NCBI RefSeq assembly: GCF_000423205.1
Contig: NZ_AUHN01000004.1
Span: 248,001 to 312,000, forward strand
From: Jonesia quinghaiensis DSM 15701
GTDB lineage: Bacteria > Actinomycetota > Actinomycetes > Actinomycetales > Cellulomonadaceae
Length of the DNA stretch: 64,000 nucleotides
Direction: 5' to 3'
Below the pieces are notes generated by a model, which worked only from the letters and a program-made list of their open reading frames with translations, was not told the DNA's origin and made no database searches. Each line of letters begins with the position of its first letter. Positions within the stretch are counted from its first letter, which is position 1. The translations under genes were made by a program, and so were the position numbers. Positions 35,632 to 43,581 of this stretch are shown one piece after another.

Positions 35632-36627
35632 GTGAGCCGCGGAAAACCCACCATCATTGACGTTGCCCAGCACGCCGGAGTATCCAAATCATTGGTCTCC
35701 CTTGCGTTACGCGGCAGCAGCGGAGTAAAACCCGAAACCCGGCAACACATCCTGAATGTGGCCCAAGAACTGGGCTACCGCTCCAACACGTGGGCCCGGA
35801 ACCTCGCCCAAGGGCGCAGCGGCATGATCGGGATTCTGCTCAACGACCTGTCCTCCGCGTACCACACAGACATCGCCCAAGGCATCGAAGCTGCCGCCAC
35901 AACAGTGGGACTCAGCGCCATCCTCACGCACGGACACCGTGATGAAGAAGCGCTCTCCGCCCGACTTGGCCACATGCAGGATCTCGGCGCAGACGGCATC
36001 ATCGTGGTGTCCGCAGCCCTGAACCCCCAACACCTTGCCACTGCTGCCGCCCGCCTGCCCATCGTGGTTGTTGGCCGCCCAGCCGCCGTACCAGACACAG
36101 TCGGTTCGGTGTGGAACAACGACGAACTTGGCGCCCGCCTCGCCGTGGAACACCTCGCCGGACTGGGCCACACGCGCATCGCCCACCTGTCAGGCTCACC
36201 ACGCCCCGCATCGAGGGCCCGCCTCGCCTCATTCCACACCACCATGACCGACCTTGCCCTACCCGAACCCCACCAGGTGTTCCACGGCCCACATGCCCTT
36301 GTCCATGCGATGGGCGACCCAGCCACCGCGCGCACCGCACCCACCGCGGTATTCGCATCAAATGACCGGCGTGCAGCGAAACTCCACGCAGCAGCCCTCG
36401 ATGCTGGGCTACGCATCCCCGAAGACCTCGCGATTGTTGGCTACGACAACACTGAGCTCGCCACTCTCCTGCGCCCCCAACTCACCTCCATCGACCAACC
36501 CCGCCACGAGATGGGCCAACGGGCACTACACATGCTGGTCGACATGCTGGGCGGCCAACCCCCGCGCCGCGATGTCGTAGAACCGCGACTTATCGCCCGC
36601 GGCTCCACCATCCCCAACTCCGCGTAA
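35632..36627 (+). CDS. LacI-family regulator of the ECF/tandem-HAD operon
   Basis: 331 aa from GTG 35632. HTH: TIIDVAQHAGVSKSLVSLALRG (hinge RSNTWARNLAQGRSG), followed by a periplasmic-binding-like effector domain with FASNDRRAAKLHAAALDAGLRIPEDLAIVGYDNTE. A start at ATG 35596 is possible but would reach over the operator and lacks a ribosome site. Divergent from the HAD gene with two operators between. Ligand unknown; LacI proteins normally bind sugars or nucleosides. Confidence 0.88.
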   Translation: MSRGKPTIIDVAQHAGVSKSLVSLALRGSSGVKPETRQHILNVAQELGYRSNTWARNLAQGRSGMIGILLNDLSSAYHTDIAQGIEAAATTVGLSAILTHGHRDEEALSARLGHMQDLGADGIIVVSAALNPQHLATAAARLPIVVVGRPAAVPDTVGSVWNNDELGARLAVEHLAGLGHTRIAHLSGSPRPASRARLASFHTTMTDLALPEPHQVFHGPHALVHAMGDPATARTAPTAVFASNDRRAAKLHAAALDAGLRIPEDLAIVGYDNTELATLLRPQLTSIDQPRHEMGQRALHMLVDMLGGQPPRRDVVEPRLIARGSTIPNSA

Positions 36628-36731
36628 CAGCACTCCCCATTTAAGCAACGCCGAGCATCGGGCTGAAGGTCTGCCATCTCACCCGCTCAGGCGTACGCTG
36701 ACAAGAGCACCCTCACAAAGGAACTTGTTTC

Positions 36732-39071
36732 ATGCCCGACTACGGACGCCCCCTGACCGTCGGGGCTTTCATCACCCCCGCAAACACCGACCCGTTGCGC
36801 CCTGTGCGCCTCGCACAACACGCCGAAGAGGCTGGTCTGGACCTCGTCACCTTCCAAGACCACCCCTACCAGCCGGGCTACCACGACACGTGGACGCTGC
36901 TCAGTTACATCGCCGCAGCGACCAGTCGCATCCGCCTGGCGGGCAACGTCATGAACCTGCCGTTAAACAATCCGGTGCGGCTAGCCCGGCAGATCGCCAG
37001 CCTCGACCTCCTCACGGGGGGCCGTGTTGAACTGGGCATCGGGGCAGGGATTTTTTGGGACGCCATCGAAGCGATGGGGGTGCCGCGGCTCAGTGTTCGT
37101 GACTCGGTGACCGGCCTAGACGAGGCGATCGACATCATCCGTGACACGTGGAACCCCGCCAACCGCGGGCGTTTCGTGCATCACGGCACCGTGCATCAGG
37201 TGCAGGGCGCAAAGCGTGGGCCTGCACCAGCCCATGACCCAAAAATTTGGGTGGGGGCGCTCAAACCTCGAATGCAACGCATCATTGGCCGCAAGGGTGA
37301 CGGCTGGTTGCCGTCGTTGTCGTATCTTTCGTCATTGCATGAGTTAGCGACAGGGAACGACATCATCGATGCGGCCGCCCGTGAGGCAGGGCGTGAACCT
37401 GCCGACATTGAGCGGATGCTGAACATCAACGGCACGCTCACGGCTGCTGGTAAGTCCACAACTGGTGGGACGGTGTTTCACGGTTCACCAGAAAGTTGGG
37501 CTCGCGATGTGGCGAACATTGCGCGCGAGTTTGGGGTATCGACGTTCATTCTTGCCACAGACAGTGAAGAAGAAATCAGTGTTTTTGCGCAGGTCATTGC
37601 ACCGATGGCGCAGGAGATGCTCACGGAGGCACGTGAAGCTGGCGATAGTGTGCGGTGGCGTGCGGTGGCCCCTGGGCGCCGTGGTGGGCACTTCCGGGCA
37701 AGTGCGGCTGCACACGATGCACCACTGAGTGAAGCCATCGATTATGGTGCTGTGCCGCAACGGTTACGTGATGTTGCGTTCACCCCCAGGGACAGTGGTT
37801 ATGACGATGTTCGCTCCACGTACATGGCAAAAGGCACTCCAGGGTTAGTGCTGATGGCCCGGGACGTTGATGACGTACGAGCCGCAGTGGAGTTCGCTGC
37901 CAGCCACGCCGATGTGCCGTTGAGTGTGCGTTCAGGTGGGCACGGGCTGGCGGGGCAATCCACAAATACTGGTGGGATTGTTGTTGATGTGTCCTCATTG
38001 GCGTCAGTGGCTGTGGTGAACAGCGCCCAGAGGTTAGTGCGGGCGCAGTCGGGTGCGTTGTGGGGTGACGTGGCTGATCGTCTTGCCCCCCGCGGGTGGG
38101 CGATGACCAGCGGAAACATTGGTGATGTTGGTGTGGGCGGGTTAGCGACCGGTGGCGGGTTGGGCTATTTGGCTCGCGCCCATGGCATGACCGTTGATCA
38201 CATTCGTAGCGCCCGGATTGTCACCGCTGACGGCCAGTGGGTGCGCGCGGACGCTCAGGAAAACCCTGCTTTGTTGTGGGCAATTCGCGGGGCAGGGTCC
38301 TCATTTGGGATTGTCACTGACGTTGATTTCCAGGCGTTAGACGTCGATAAAGTTGTGTTTGCGCAATTCATGTTGTCCGTCAGTGACCCTGCCGCTTTCG
38401 TTGAACAGTGGGCTGACCTCCTAGCGCGCAGCCCTCGTGAACTCACAACGTTTGTGTTCCTGGACCGCACACCAACTTCCGGTGTGGTGGCGCAAGTGTT
38501 TGCCATGTGGGCAAACGATGACACACAAGCCGCGATCATGGTGCTAGAAGAACTCCTGAACCTCGGCGAACCCCTCCAGCAGCAAGCTCACCTGCTGCCA
38601 TACAGCCAAGTCATGGCACCAACACACCAGCGGCACAGCGGTCAGCAAACCATCCACGTACGCAACGGGTACCTCACCAAGGTGGATAGCGCATCGGCGG
38701 CGGCTGTTGCCTCCATGCTGAGTGGTGACACAGTGATGCGGGTGGAGTTACGCAGCGTGGGTGGGGCCATCAATGACCTGCCCGCAGGCGCCACAGCGTT
38801 CGCTCACCGTGATGCTGATGTTCACGTGACCACTTGGTTTTACCCCGGCGACGTTGCCGCACACGACAACACCTGGGCGTTGTGGGCTGCGTACCGGCGC
38901 GGAATGTACGCCGGGTATTCCTCGGATACCCGCGTTGATAGGCTGCCCGATGCTTACCCTGGGGCAACACTTGAACGACTCGTTGGGTTGAAACAGCAGT
39001 GGGACCCTGAACACCTGTTCCGTTCTGGTTTAGCGGTGCCCCCGACAATGCCACCCATGTTTGAGGGGTGA
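36732..39071 (+). CDS. Fusion of a luciferase-like (LLM) flavin oxidoreductase with a BBE-type FAD oxidase
   Basis: 779 aa. Residues about 1-300: LLM class F420/FMN oxidoreductase (VTFQDHPYQP, GGRVELGIGAGIFW, PKIWVGALKPRM). Residues about 330-779: FAD-linked oxidase with PP-loop LSVRSGGHGLAGQST carrying the covalent-flavin His, GDVGVGGLATGGGLGYLARAHG, and a BBE C-terminal WDPEHLFR. The second flavin-linking Cys of bicovalent BBE enzymes is not seen, so one covalent bond is likely. AAAGGAA lies before the ATG. Substrate unknown. Not clearly in an operon; the mutarotase follows 72 bases later. Confidence 0.85.
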   Translation: MPDYGRPLTVGAFITPANTDPLRPVRLAQHAEEAGLDLVTFQDHPYQPGYHDTWTLLSYIAAATSRIRLAGNVMNLPLNNPVRLARQIASLDLLTGGRVELGIGAGIFWDAIEAMGVPRLSVRDSVTGLDEAIDIIRDTWNPANRGRFVHHGTVHQVQGAKRGPAPAHDPKIWVGALKPRMQRIIGRKGDGWLPSLSYLSSLHELATGNDIIDAAAREAGREPADIERMLNINGTLTAAGKSTTGGTVFHGSPESWARDVANIAREFGVSTFILATDSEEEISVFAQVIAPMAQEMLTEAREAGDSVRWRAVAPGRRGGHFRASAAAHDAPLSEAIDYGAVPQRLRDVAFTPRDSGYDDVRSTYMAKGTPGLVLMARDVDDVRAAVEFAASHADVPLSVRSGGHGLAGQSTNTGGIVVDVSSLASVAVVNSAQRLVRAQSGALWGDVADRLAPRGWAMTSGNIGDVGVGGLATGGGLGYLARAHGMTVDHIRSARIVTADGQWVRADAQENPALLWAIRGAGSSFGIVTDVDFQALDVDKVVFAQFMLSVSDPAAFVEQWADLLARSPRELTTFVFLDRTPTSGVVAQVFAMWANDDTQAAIMVLEELLNLGEPLQQQAHLLPYSQVMAPTHQRHSGQQTIHVRNGYLTKVDSASAAAVASMLSGDTVMRVELRSVGGAINDLPAGATAFAHRDADVHVTTWFYPGDVAAHDNTWALWAAYRRGMYAGYSSDTRVDRLPDAYPGATLERLVGLKQQWDPEHLFRSGLAVPPTMPPMFEG

Positions 39072-39143
39072 CATACGCGGACAAAAACGTTCCAACTCCC
39101 CCTCCATAGGGCGGGGCGGGGGCCTCAATGGTCAAATGGAACT

Positions 39144-40013
39144 ATGAATTCCGCGCAAAACACCGAGGAGAACCTCACTGTCATGACCCCCGCAGGCGCT
39201 TTTGCAACACGCGCGTGGGGGGCTCAGGTGACACAGTGGGATGCACCTGGCCACGGCCCGATGCTGTACGTCTCCTCCGCAGCAAACCACACCCCGGGCA
39301 CCGCTCTACGAGGCGGTATCCCACTGTGTTTCCCATGGTTCGGCAAAGGCCCAGACGCCCTGCTCACCCCGTCACACGGGTTCGCCCGGCTCAGTGAATG
39401 GAACCTGGTTGACACTGTTGAAAGCCCCACCGGCGATGTCACCGTCACCTTTGAACTCACCCCCACCCAAGCCAGCGCCACAGATGGCATTCAACTTTTT
39501 CCCCACCCCTTCCACGCCACATACACTGCGGCGTTTACTGCCGAAAGCCTGGAACTTACCCTCACTGTTGTGAACCAAGGGGACAGCGATTTCACCTTTG
39601 AAGAGGCGCTACACACCTACTTCGCAGTCTCCGACGTCACAGAAACCACTGTGCTGGGATTAGAAGACGAACCCTACACAGAGCACGGCACCAACCACAC
39701 CCAAGAAGGCTCCGTGACATTCGCCGGTGAAGTTGACCGGGTTTACAGCTCAATGCGCGCCGTCACCATCACCGACCCTGGTGGCAACAAAACAGTGACG
39801 GTCACCAAGTCGGGGTCGCGTTCCACCGTGGTGTGGAATCCAGGGCAAGAACTCGCTTCGACGATGCCTGACATTGGCGACGGCGAATGGAACCGCTTTG
39901 TGTGTGTTGAGTCTGGGAACATCGGACCAAACGCGGTAACCCTCAAACCGCAGCAGGGTCACAGCCTGTCGGTGCGGTACACCGTCTCCCCTATCGAACC
40001 CATCACCGTGTGA
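39144..40013 (+). CDS. D-hexose-6-phosphate mutarotase (YeaD-like aldose 1-epimerase family)
   Basis: 289 aa. Interconverts alpha and beta anomers of glucose-6-phosphate or galactose-6-phosphate in the cytoplasm. Motifs: GGIPLCFPWFG, HGFARLSEW with catalytic His, FEEALHTYFAVSD, and catalytic Glu near the end in RFVCVESGN. The ATG follows an A-rich segment at 39142. Could aid sugar use with the nearby galactosidase, though it is not linked by operon. Confidence 0.88.
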   Translation: MNSAQNTEENLTVMTPAGAFATRAWGAQVTQWDAPGHGPMLYVSSAANHTPGTALRGGIPLCFPWFGKGPDALLTPSHGFARLSEWNLVDTVESPTGDVTVTFELTPTQASATDGIQLFPHPFHATYTAAFTAESLELTLTVVNQGDSDFTFEEALHTYFAVSDVTETTVLGLEDEPYTEHGTNHTQEGSVTFAGEVDRVYSSMRAVTITDPGGNKTVTVTKSGSRSTVVWNPGQELASTMPDIGDGEWNRFVCVESGNIGPNAVTLKPQQGHSLSVRYTVSPIEPITV

Positions 40014-40090
40014 CAGTACTGGTCACGGGCGGGCAGCGGCGACTCCACCTCGTTGCCCGCCACTGAGCGTGCCGTACTTCTCTGGGGCGT

Positions 40091-40429
40091 TCAGCGCTTA
40101 GTAGGTTCCGGCTGACGTCGTGGTGTTTTGACCAGCCATTTTCTCCATGCCGCGCCCGCGAGCAACGGAATGAGGCAGAACACAACGACGTGCGCCCACC
40201 ACGGGGACAGCATCGAACGTTCCATGAACATGAGCGCCATTGCGGCAACCAGAAAGACTTCCCACGCGAACTCTCTGGGAGAGTTCCGGAAGAGTTGTTT
40301 GCTTCGCTCTGATTCCCCAATGCGAGCGCCAAGTAGGGCGGAGAGCGCCACAAGGAAGAAAAGTCCAATTCTGTTGATGACAACCCAGAATGACAGATCC
40401 CCAAGGTGGAGGGTGACGTCTAGCGCCAT
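40091..40429 (-). CDS. Small membrane protein, unknown function
   Basis: 112 aa from ATG 40429 (GAGAGG 8 bases upstream; the longer frame to 40522 has no support). About three to four hydrophobic segments (around 11-32, 52-70, 77-95) and a basic tail KTPRRQPEPTKR. Divergent from the thioredoxin gene. Not recognised. Confidence 0.55.
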   Translation of the reverse strand: MALDVTLHLGDLSFWVVINRIGLFFLVALSALLGARIGESERSKQLFRNSPREFAWEVFLVAAMALMFMERSMLSPWWAHVVVFCLIPLLAGAAWRKWLVKTPRRQPEPTKR

Positions 40430-40532
40430 AAGAGCGGCCTCTCTTGCTTGGGCTGAGGGCGCAATGAAGGGTGCACTGATGTTGAGGGTAGCGCATCGGC
40501 GGGCGCTGCGGCCGTGAATCACATTGCATGAA

Positions 40533-40550
40533 GATACCCCTAGGGGTATC
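40533..40550. promoter_or_regulatory. CsoR/CstR-like palindromic operator before the thioredoxin gene
   Basis: Perfect 18-bp palindrome GATACCCCTAGGGGTATC ending 8 bases before the thioredoxin ATG. ATACCC...GGGTAT is the consensus shape of CsoR-type copper sensors and CstR-type persulfide sensors. No CsoR gene is in the window. Confidence 0.7.
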
Positions 40551-40558
40551 TTTGGGGT

Positions 40559-40924
40559 ATGGCTACAGTGGACATCACCTCAGAGAACTTCAGCGAGCAC
40601 GTCACCGACACCGGCATCGTGCTCCTCGATTTTTGGGCCGCCTGGTGCGGGCCCTGCCAACAGTTTGGCCCCATCTTTGAGAAGGCCTCCGAGAAATACC
40701 CTGACATCACGTTCGGCAAGGTCGACACCGACGCCCAACAAGAACTTGCCGCAGGGTTTGGCATCACCTCAATCCCCACCCTGTACGCGTTCCGCGACGG
40801 CATCATCCTCTACAGCGAACCCGGCGCAATGAACGGCAAAAACCTGAACGCCCTCATTGACCAGATCGTCTCGCTAGACATGGACGACGTTCGCACAAAA
40901 CTCGCTGCACGGAACGCTTCATAA
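40559..40924 (+). CDS. Thioredoxin
   Basis: 121 aa with active site WCGPC in DFWAAWCGPCQQFGP and cis-Pro in SIPTLYAF. The operator palindrome ends 8 bases before the ATG, so the transcript leader would be short or absent. It is followed 6 bases later by a DUF2892 gene and a CPVC membrane protein, so the three form an operon. Reduces disulfides or persulfides. Not the housekeeping trxA of a trxB-trxA pair. Confidence 0.9.
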   Translation: MATVDITSENFSEHVTDTGIVLLDFWAAWCGPCQQFGPIFEKASEKYPDITFGKVDTDAQQELAAGFGITSIPTLYAFRDGIILYSEPGAMNGKNLNALIDQIVSLDMDDVRTKLAARNAS

Positions 40925-40930
40925 CCCGCC

Positions 40931-41104
40931 ATGGCTGTACGCATCGCCAATATTGTCGTCACCATCATGCTGATCGCCTTTGGTCTTGACACCCTTTCCA
41001 TGCCGTTGCTGGCCGGAACAGCGTTCCTCGCCGCCGGTTTCACCGCATGGAGCGCCGTAACGGGGCGCTGCTATCTGAGTGGAGCATCGTGCAACAGAAC
41101 CTAA
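40931..41104 (+). CDS. DUF2892 (YgaP-type) small membrane protein
   Basis: 57 aa with two hydrophobic segments (about 5-22 and 25-41), then GRCYLSGASCNRT with two Cys. Starts 6 bases after the thioredoxin stop and overlaps the following gene by 16 bases. YgaP-type transmembrane domains are often found with rhodanese and persulfide genes. The C-terminal Cys pair could take part in thiol exchange. Confidence 0.75.
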   Translation: MAVRIANIVVTIMLIAFGLDTLSMPLLAGTAFLAAGFTAWSAVTGRCYLSGASCNRT

Positions 41105-41610
41105 CCCCCGCCCTGCCCATCCCCACGCAACGGCGAACCCTGCTCAGTGAACTGCGCACCTGGCAGGCCCGCCGGTGGCTTTTCGCTGCCTTGACTGCTG
41201 GGGTGACCGTCCTGCTTATTGCGATCCCCACCGCCATGATTCCCACCGGGATTTTTGGGCGTGAAATCCCACCCACCCCGTGGTCGTGGCCGGTCCTCAT
41301 TGTCACAAGTGTTCTCACTGGGTTGCTTGCGGCAACCTATGTTGCCCGCAAAGACACCGCCGATACCCGCGACCGGCCTGGCCGCCTCGGCACAGCTGGC
41401 GCTTTTGTCACGTTCTTTGCCGTGGGCTGCCCCGTGTGCAACAAATTGGTGCTCCTCGCGCTGGGATACACCGGGGCCATCCAATTTTTTGAACCCATCC
41501 AGCCCTACCTCGCCGTCGGAGCAATCGCGCTACTCGGGTGGGCGCTACACGCTCGCATCACCAAAGAAGCTGCTTGCCCCCTCGAGGTGGCAGGTGACGT
41601 GAGCAACTGA
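41089..41610 (+). CDS. Membrane protein with CPVC motif, redox or metal module
   Basis: 173 aa from GTG 41089 (GGAG upstream). About four membrane segments; the conserved FFAVGCPVCNKLVLLALG places a CPxC pair at the end of a span. C-terminal Cys in KEAACPLEVAG. Translationally coupled to the DUF2892 gene. Likely a thioredoxin-linked thiol or copper-related membrane protein; no exact family name can be given. Confidence 0.65.
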   Translation: MQQNLTPALPIPTQRRTLLSELRTWQARRWLFAALTAGVTVLLIAIPTAMIPTGIFGREIPPTPWSWPVLIVTSVLTGLLAATYVARKDTADTRDRPGRLGTAGAFVTFFAVGCPVCNKLVLLALGYTGAIQFFEPIQPYLAVGAIALLGWALHARITKEAACPLEVAGDVSN

Positions 41611-41696
41611 CGTCACCTGTGCGCTTCCCGGAGCGCAACGAAAACGGCGTGACGAGATCAGCGAAGCTCAGAACAAGGCGAACTAACCGACGGGCA

Positions 41697-42335
41697 TTAT
41701 GGGCGGAACACCCAGTGCCATGGTTCGCGTGGGGTGTCCTCAATGAACCCGTATTCCTTGCCGTTGGCGCGCATCCACGCTTGGGCTTGGTTGTCGAGTT
41801 TCAGGTCAACAGCGATCCCCCACCCGTGTGGGCTGGTCCCAGGTGCGGCGGCGAGCCCACCTTGGGAGTAGAGGCCTTTACGGCGCACGAGGTCGTGTTG
41901 CACGTCAATGGGCCGGTAAGAGTCAGTGATTCCAATGTCAACGCCGTCGCGTTTCGCGGCGGCCATAAGTTTCTCTAACGATGCGCTAGCGGGCGCCCAC
42001 AACCGGTGGCCGGTGTTCCCCACAGCATCAAGAGCTTCACGGGGGACTTTTCCATTTCCGTATTTCACAAGGTCTTTGGGCACCCCGTCAGCGGTCCATT
42101 GGGCGGCAGGAGCAGCCACCGCTGTTGTGCCTTGGGCTTGTTCCATCGCAGTGTTCAGGGCATCTTCAAATGATGCCTCTTGGACGGCGTTTGTACCGCT
42201 GGCACTGGTGCTTTGGGCGCCGCTCGTGGCCTGGGTGGCGGTGCCACCCAAGGACTGCGCTGACATGCCACCAAGCATGTCAATTCGGTTTTGGATTTCC
42301 ATCATGCGCGCTGAGATCGCTGCGATTCCGTCCAC
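41697..42335 (-). CDS. M15 family D-alanyl-D-alanine carboxypeptidase (VanY-like), no signal peptide
   Basis: 212 aa. Zinc peptidase domain at about 85-212: ITDSYRPIDVQ, HxxGxAxD as SPHGWGIAVDL, and PWHWVFRP with the last zinc His. Trims the terminal D-Ala of peptidoglycan. The N-terminal 70 residues have no signal peptide and begin GIAAISARMMEIQNRIDML, similar to rod/flagellum-linked M15 proteins in Micrococcales. It may be exported by a non-Sec route; this is inference. GTG start. Confidence 0.8.
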   Translation of the reverse strand: MDGIAAISARMMEIQNRIDMLGGMSAQSLGGTATQATSGAQSTSASGTNAVQEASFEDALNTAMEQAQGTTAVAAPAAQWTADGVPKDLVKYGNGKVPREALDAVGNTGHRLWAPASASLEKLMAAAKRDGVDIGITDSYRPIDVQHDLVRRKGLYSQGGLAAAPGTSPHGWGIAVDLKLDNQAQAWMRANGKEYGFIEDTPREPWHWVFRP

Positions 42336-42469
42336 TGCCCCGCCTTCTGCGCCTTACCTGGCTTTGTCGTGTCTGACCCACCTCATCGGCAGGGCGGGGG
42401 TTCACCTGAGGAACACGGCGGGTGGTTTATGCGCGCACCTGCGTGCTAGAGAGCAGCTCCCTCGTGGCT

Positions 42470-43048
42470 TTAGGCGTCGATGCCTGCAATTGCCGTGGTG
42501 AGGGCGTTGCTGGCGGCAGTGGAGTCAACACGGGCCATGGTCATGGCGAACACCACAAGTGCGGTGGTGGTTTGTGCAAGCGTCTCAACTGTTGATTCGG
42601 GGCGCTGGGGGTGGCGGGCACGGATCCCTGCAGCAATGGCTGTGTGGAGTTCAGCCCGGTAGGCGGCAATGACTCGTTGCACCTCAGCGTCACGGGCGAT
42701 GGGCGCCCCCGCGGTGTTGATGAGTAGGCAGCCGTTGTGGGTTGGGTTAGTGGCTTCTTGACTGATGGCGTGACGCAAACCGTTGAGGTAGTTCACCACG
42801 GCGTCAGCGGTGATGGTTGGTGCGTGGAGTGGTTTGAGGTGAGGGCGGATGACCTCATCGAGGTAGTTCTGCACTGCTGCGTCGAAGAGGCCGCGTTTGC
42901 TGCCAAACGTGTTGTAAATGCTGGATCGGTTGAGTCCAGTGGCAGCTTCGAGCTCGGGCAGGGAGGCTTGTTCATAACCGGTTGACCAGAAAACGTCGCG
43001 GGCTGCCCGGGCGGCGTCGGTGGTGTTGAAAGTTTGGTTGCGTCCCAT
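42470..43048 (-). CDS. TetR-family regulator
   Basis: 192 aa. N-terminal HTH: AARAARDVFWSTGYEQASLPELEAATGLNRSSIYNTFGSKRGLFDAA. Divergent from the DUF1304 and MDR-oxidoreductase pair, with an inverted repeat between. C-terminal ligand domain unrecognised; contains one Cys (NGCLLIN). Probably represses the divergent pair. Confidence 0.9.
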   Translation of the reverse strand: MGRNQTFNTTDAARAARDVFWSTGYEQASLPELEAATGLNRSSIYNTFGSKRGLFDAAVQNYLDEVIRPHLKPLHAPTITADAVVNYLNGLRHAISQEATNPTHNGCLLINTAGAPIARDAEVQRVIAAYRAELHTAIAAGIRARHPQRPESTVETLAQTTTALVVFAMTMARVDSTAASNALTTAIAGIDA

Positions 43049-43093
43049 GGGGTTCCTGCCGTTGCGTTGCGGGGGTGTGGACTACAGTATATA

Positions 43094-43111
43094 TTGAACT
43101 GGTCAGTTCAA
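43094..43111. promoter_or_regulatory. TetR operator
   Basis: TTGAACTG-GT-CAGTTCAA: exact 8-bp arms around 2 bases, 45 bases before the DUF1304 start and between the divergent genes, next to a TATATAT sequence that may be the -10 element. Confidence 0.75.
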
Positions 43112-43151
43112 AATAACTCCCGCTCCCACATCACGCTCGACAGGACACCCC

Positions 43152-43544
43152 ATGATCATCGCTGGACTCATCGCCACCGGGCTAGCCGCAGCAATACACC
43201 TGTTCATCTTCTACCTCGAATCCATCGCCTGGACCACACCGCGTGCGCTTGCCGTCTTTGGCATGAGCCCACAAGAAGCTGAAGCAACCCGCACCATGGC
43301 TTTTAATCAGGGCTTTTACAACCTGTTCTTGGCTGTTGCCGTGATTGTGGGGACTGTGGTTCTAGCGGTGGGGCACACGGCTGTGGGGGCAACGTTGGTG
43401 TTTACTGGCGCCGGGTCGATGGTTGCGGCCGGTCTGGTGCTGATTCTCTCGTCACCTGACAAGACAAGTGCGGCGTTGAAGCAACTGGTGCCACCGTTGG
43501 TGGGCGTCGTGCTTCTTGCTGTTGGTCTTGCCGGTGTCCTCTAG
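43152..43544 (+). CDS. DUF1304 membrane protein
   Basis: 130 aa with four membrane spans. Start MIIAGLIATGLAAAIHLFIFYLES and RTMAFNQGFYNLFLA are DUF1304 hallmarks. AGGA lies before the ATG. Followed 37 bases later by an MDR oxidoreductase and divergent from TetR; these pairs are common in actinobacteria and probably respond to a toxic small molecule. Confidence 0.85.
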   Translation: MIIAGLIATGLAAAIHLFIFYLESIAWTTPRALAVFGMSPQEAEATRTMAFNQGFYNLFLAVAVIVGTVVLAVGHTAVGATLVFTGAGSMVAAGLVLILSSPDKTSAALKQLVPPLVGVVLLAVGLAGVL

Positions 43545-43581
43545 TTTTTTGTTCGTCTCCCTCTCGTGAAAGGACTTTTTC

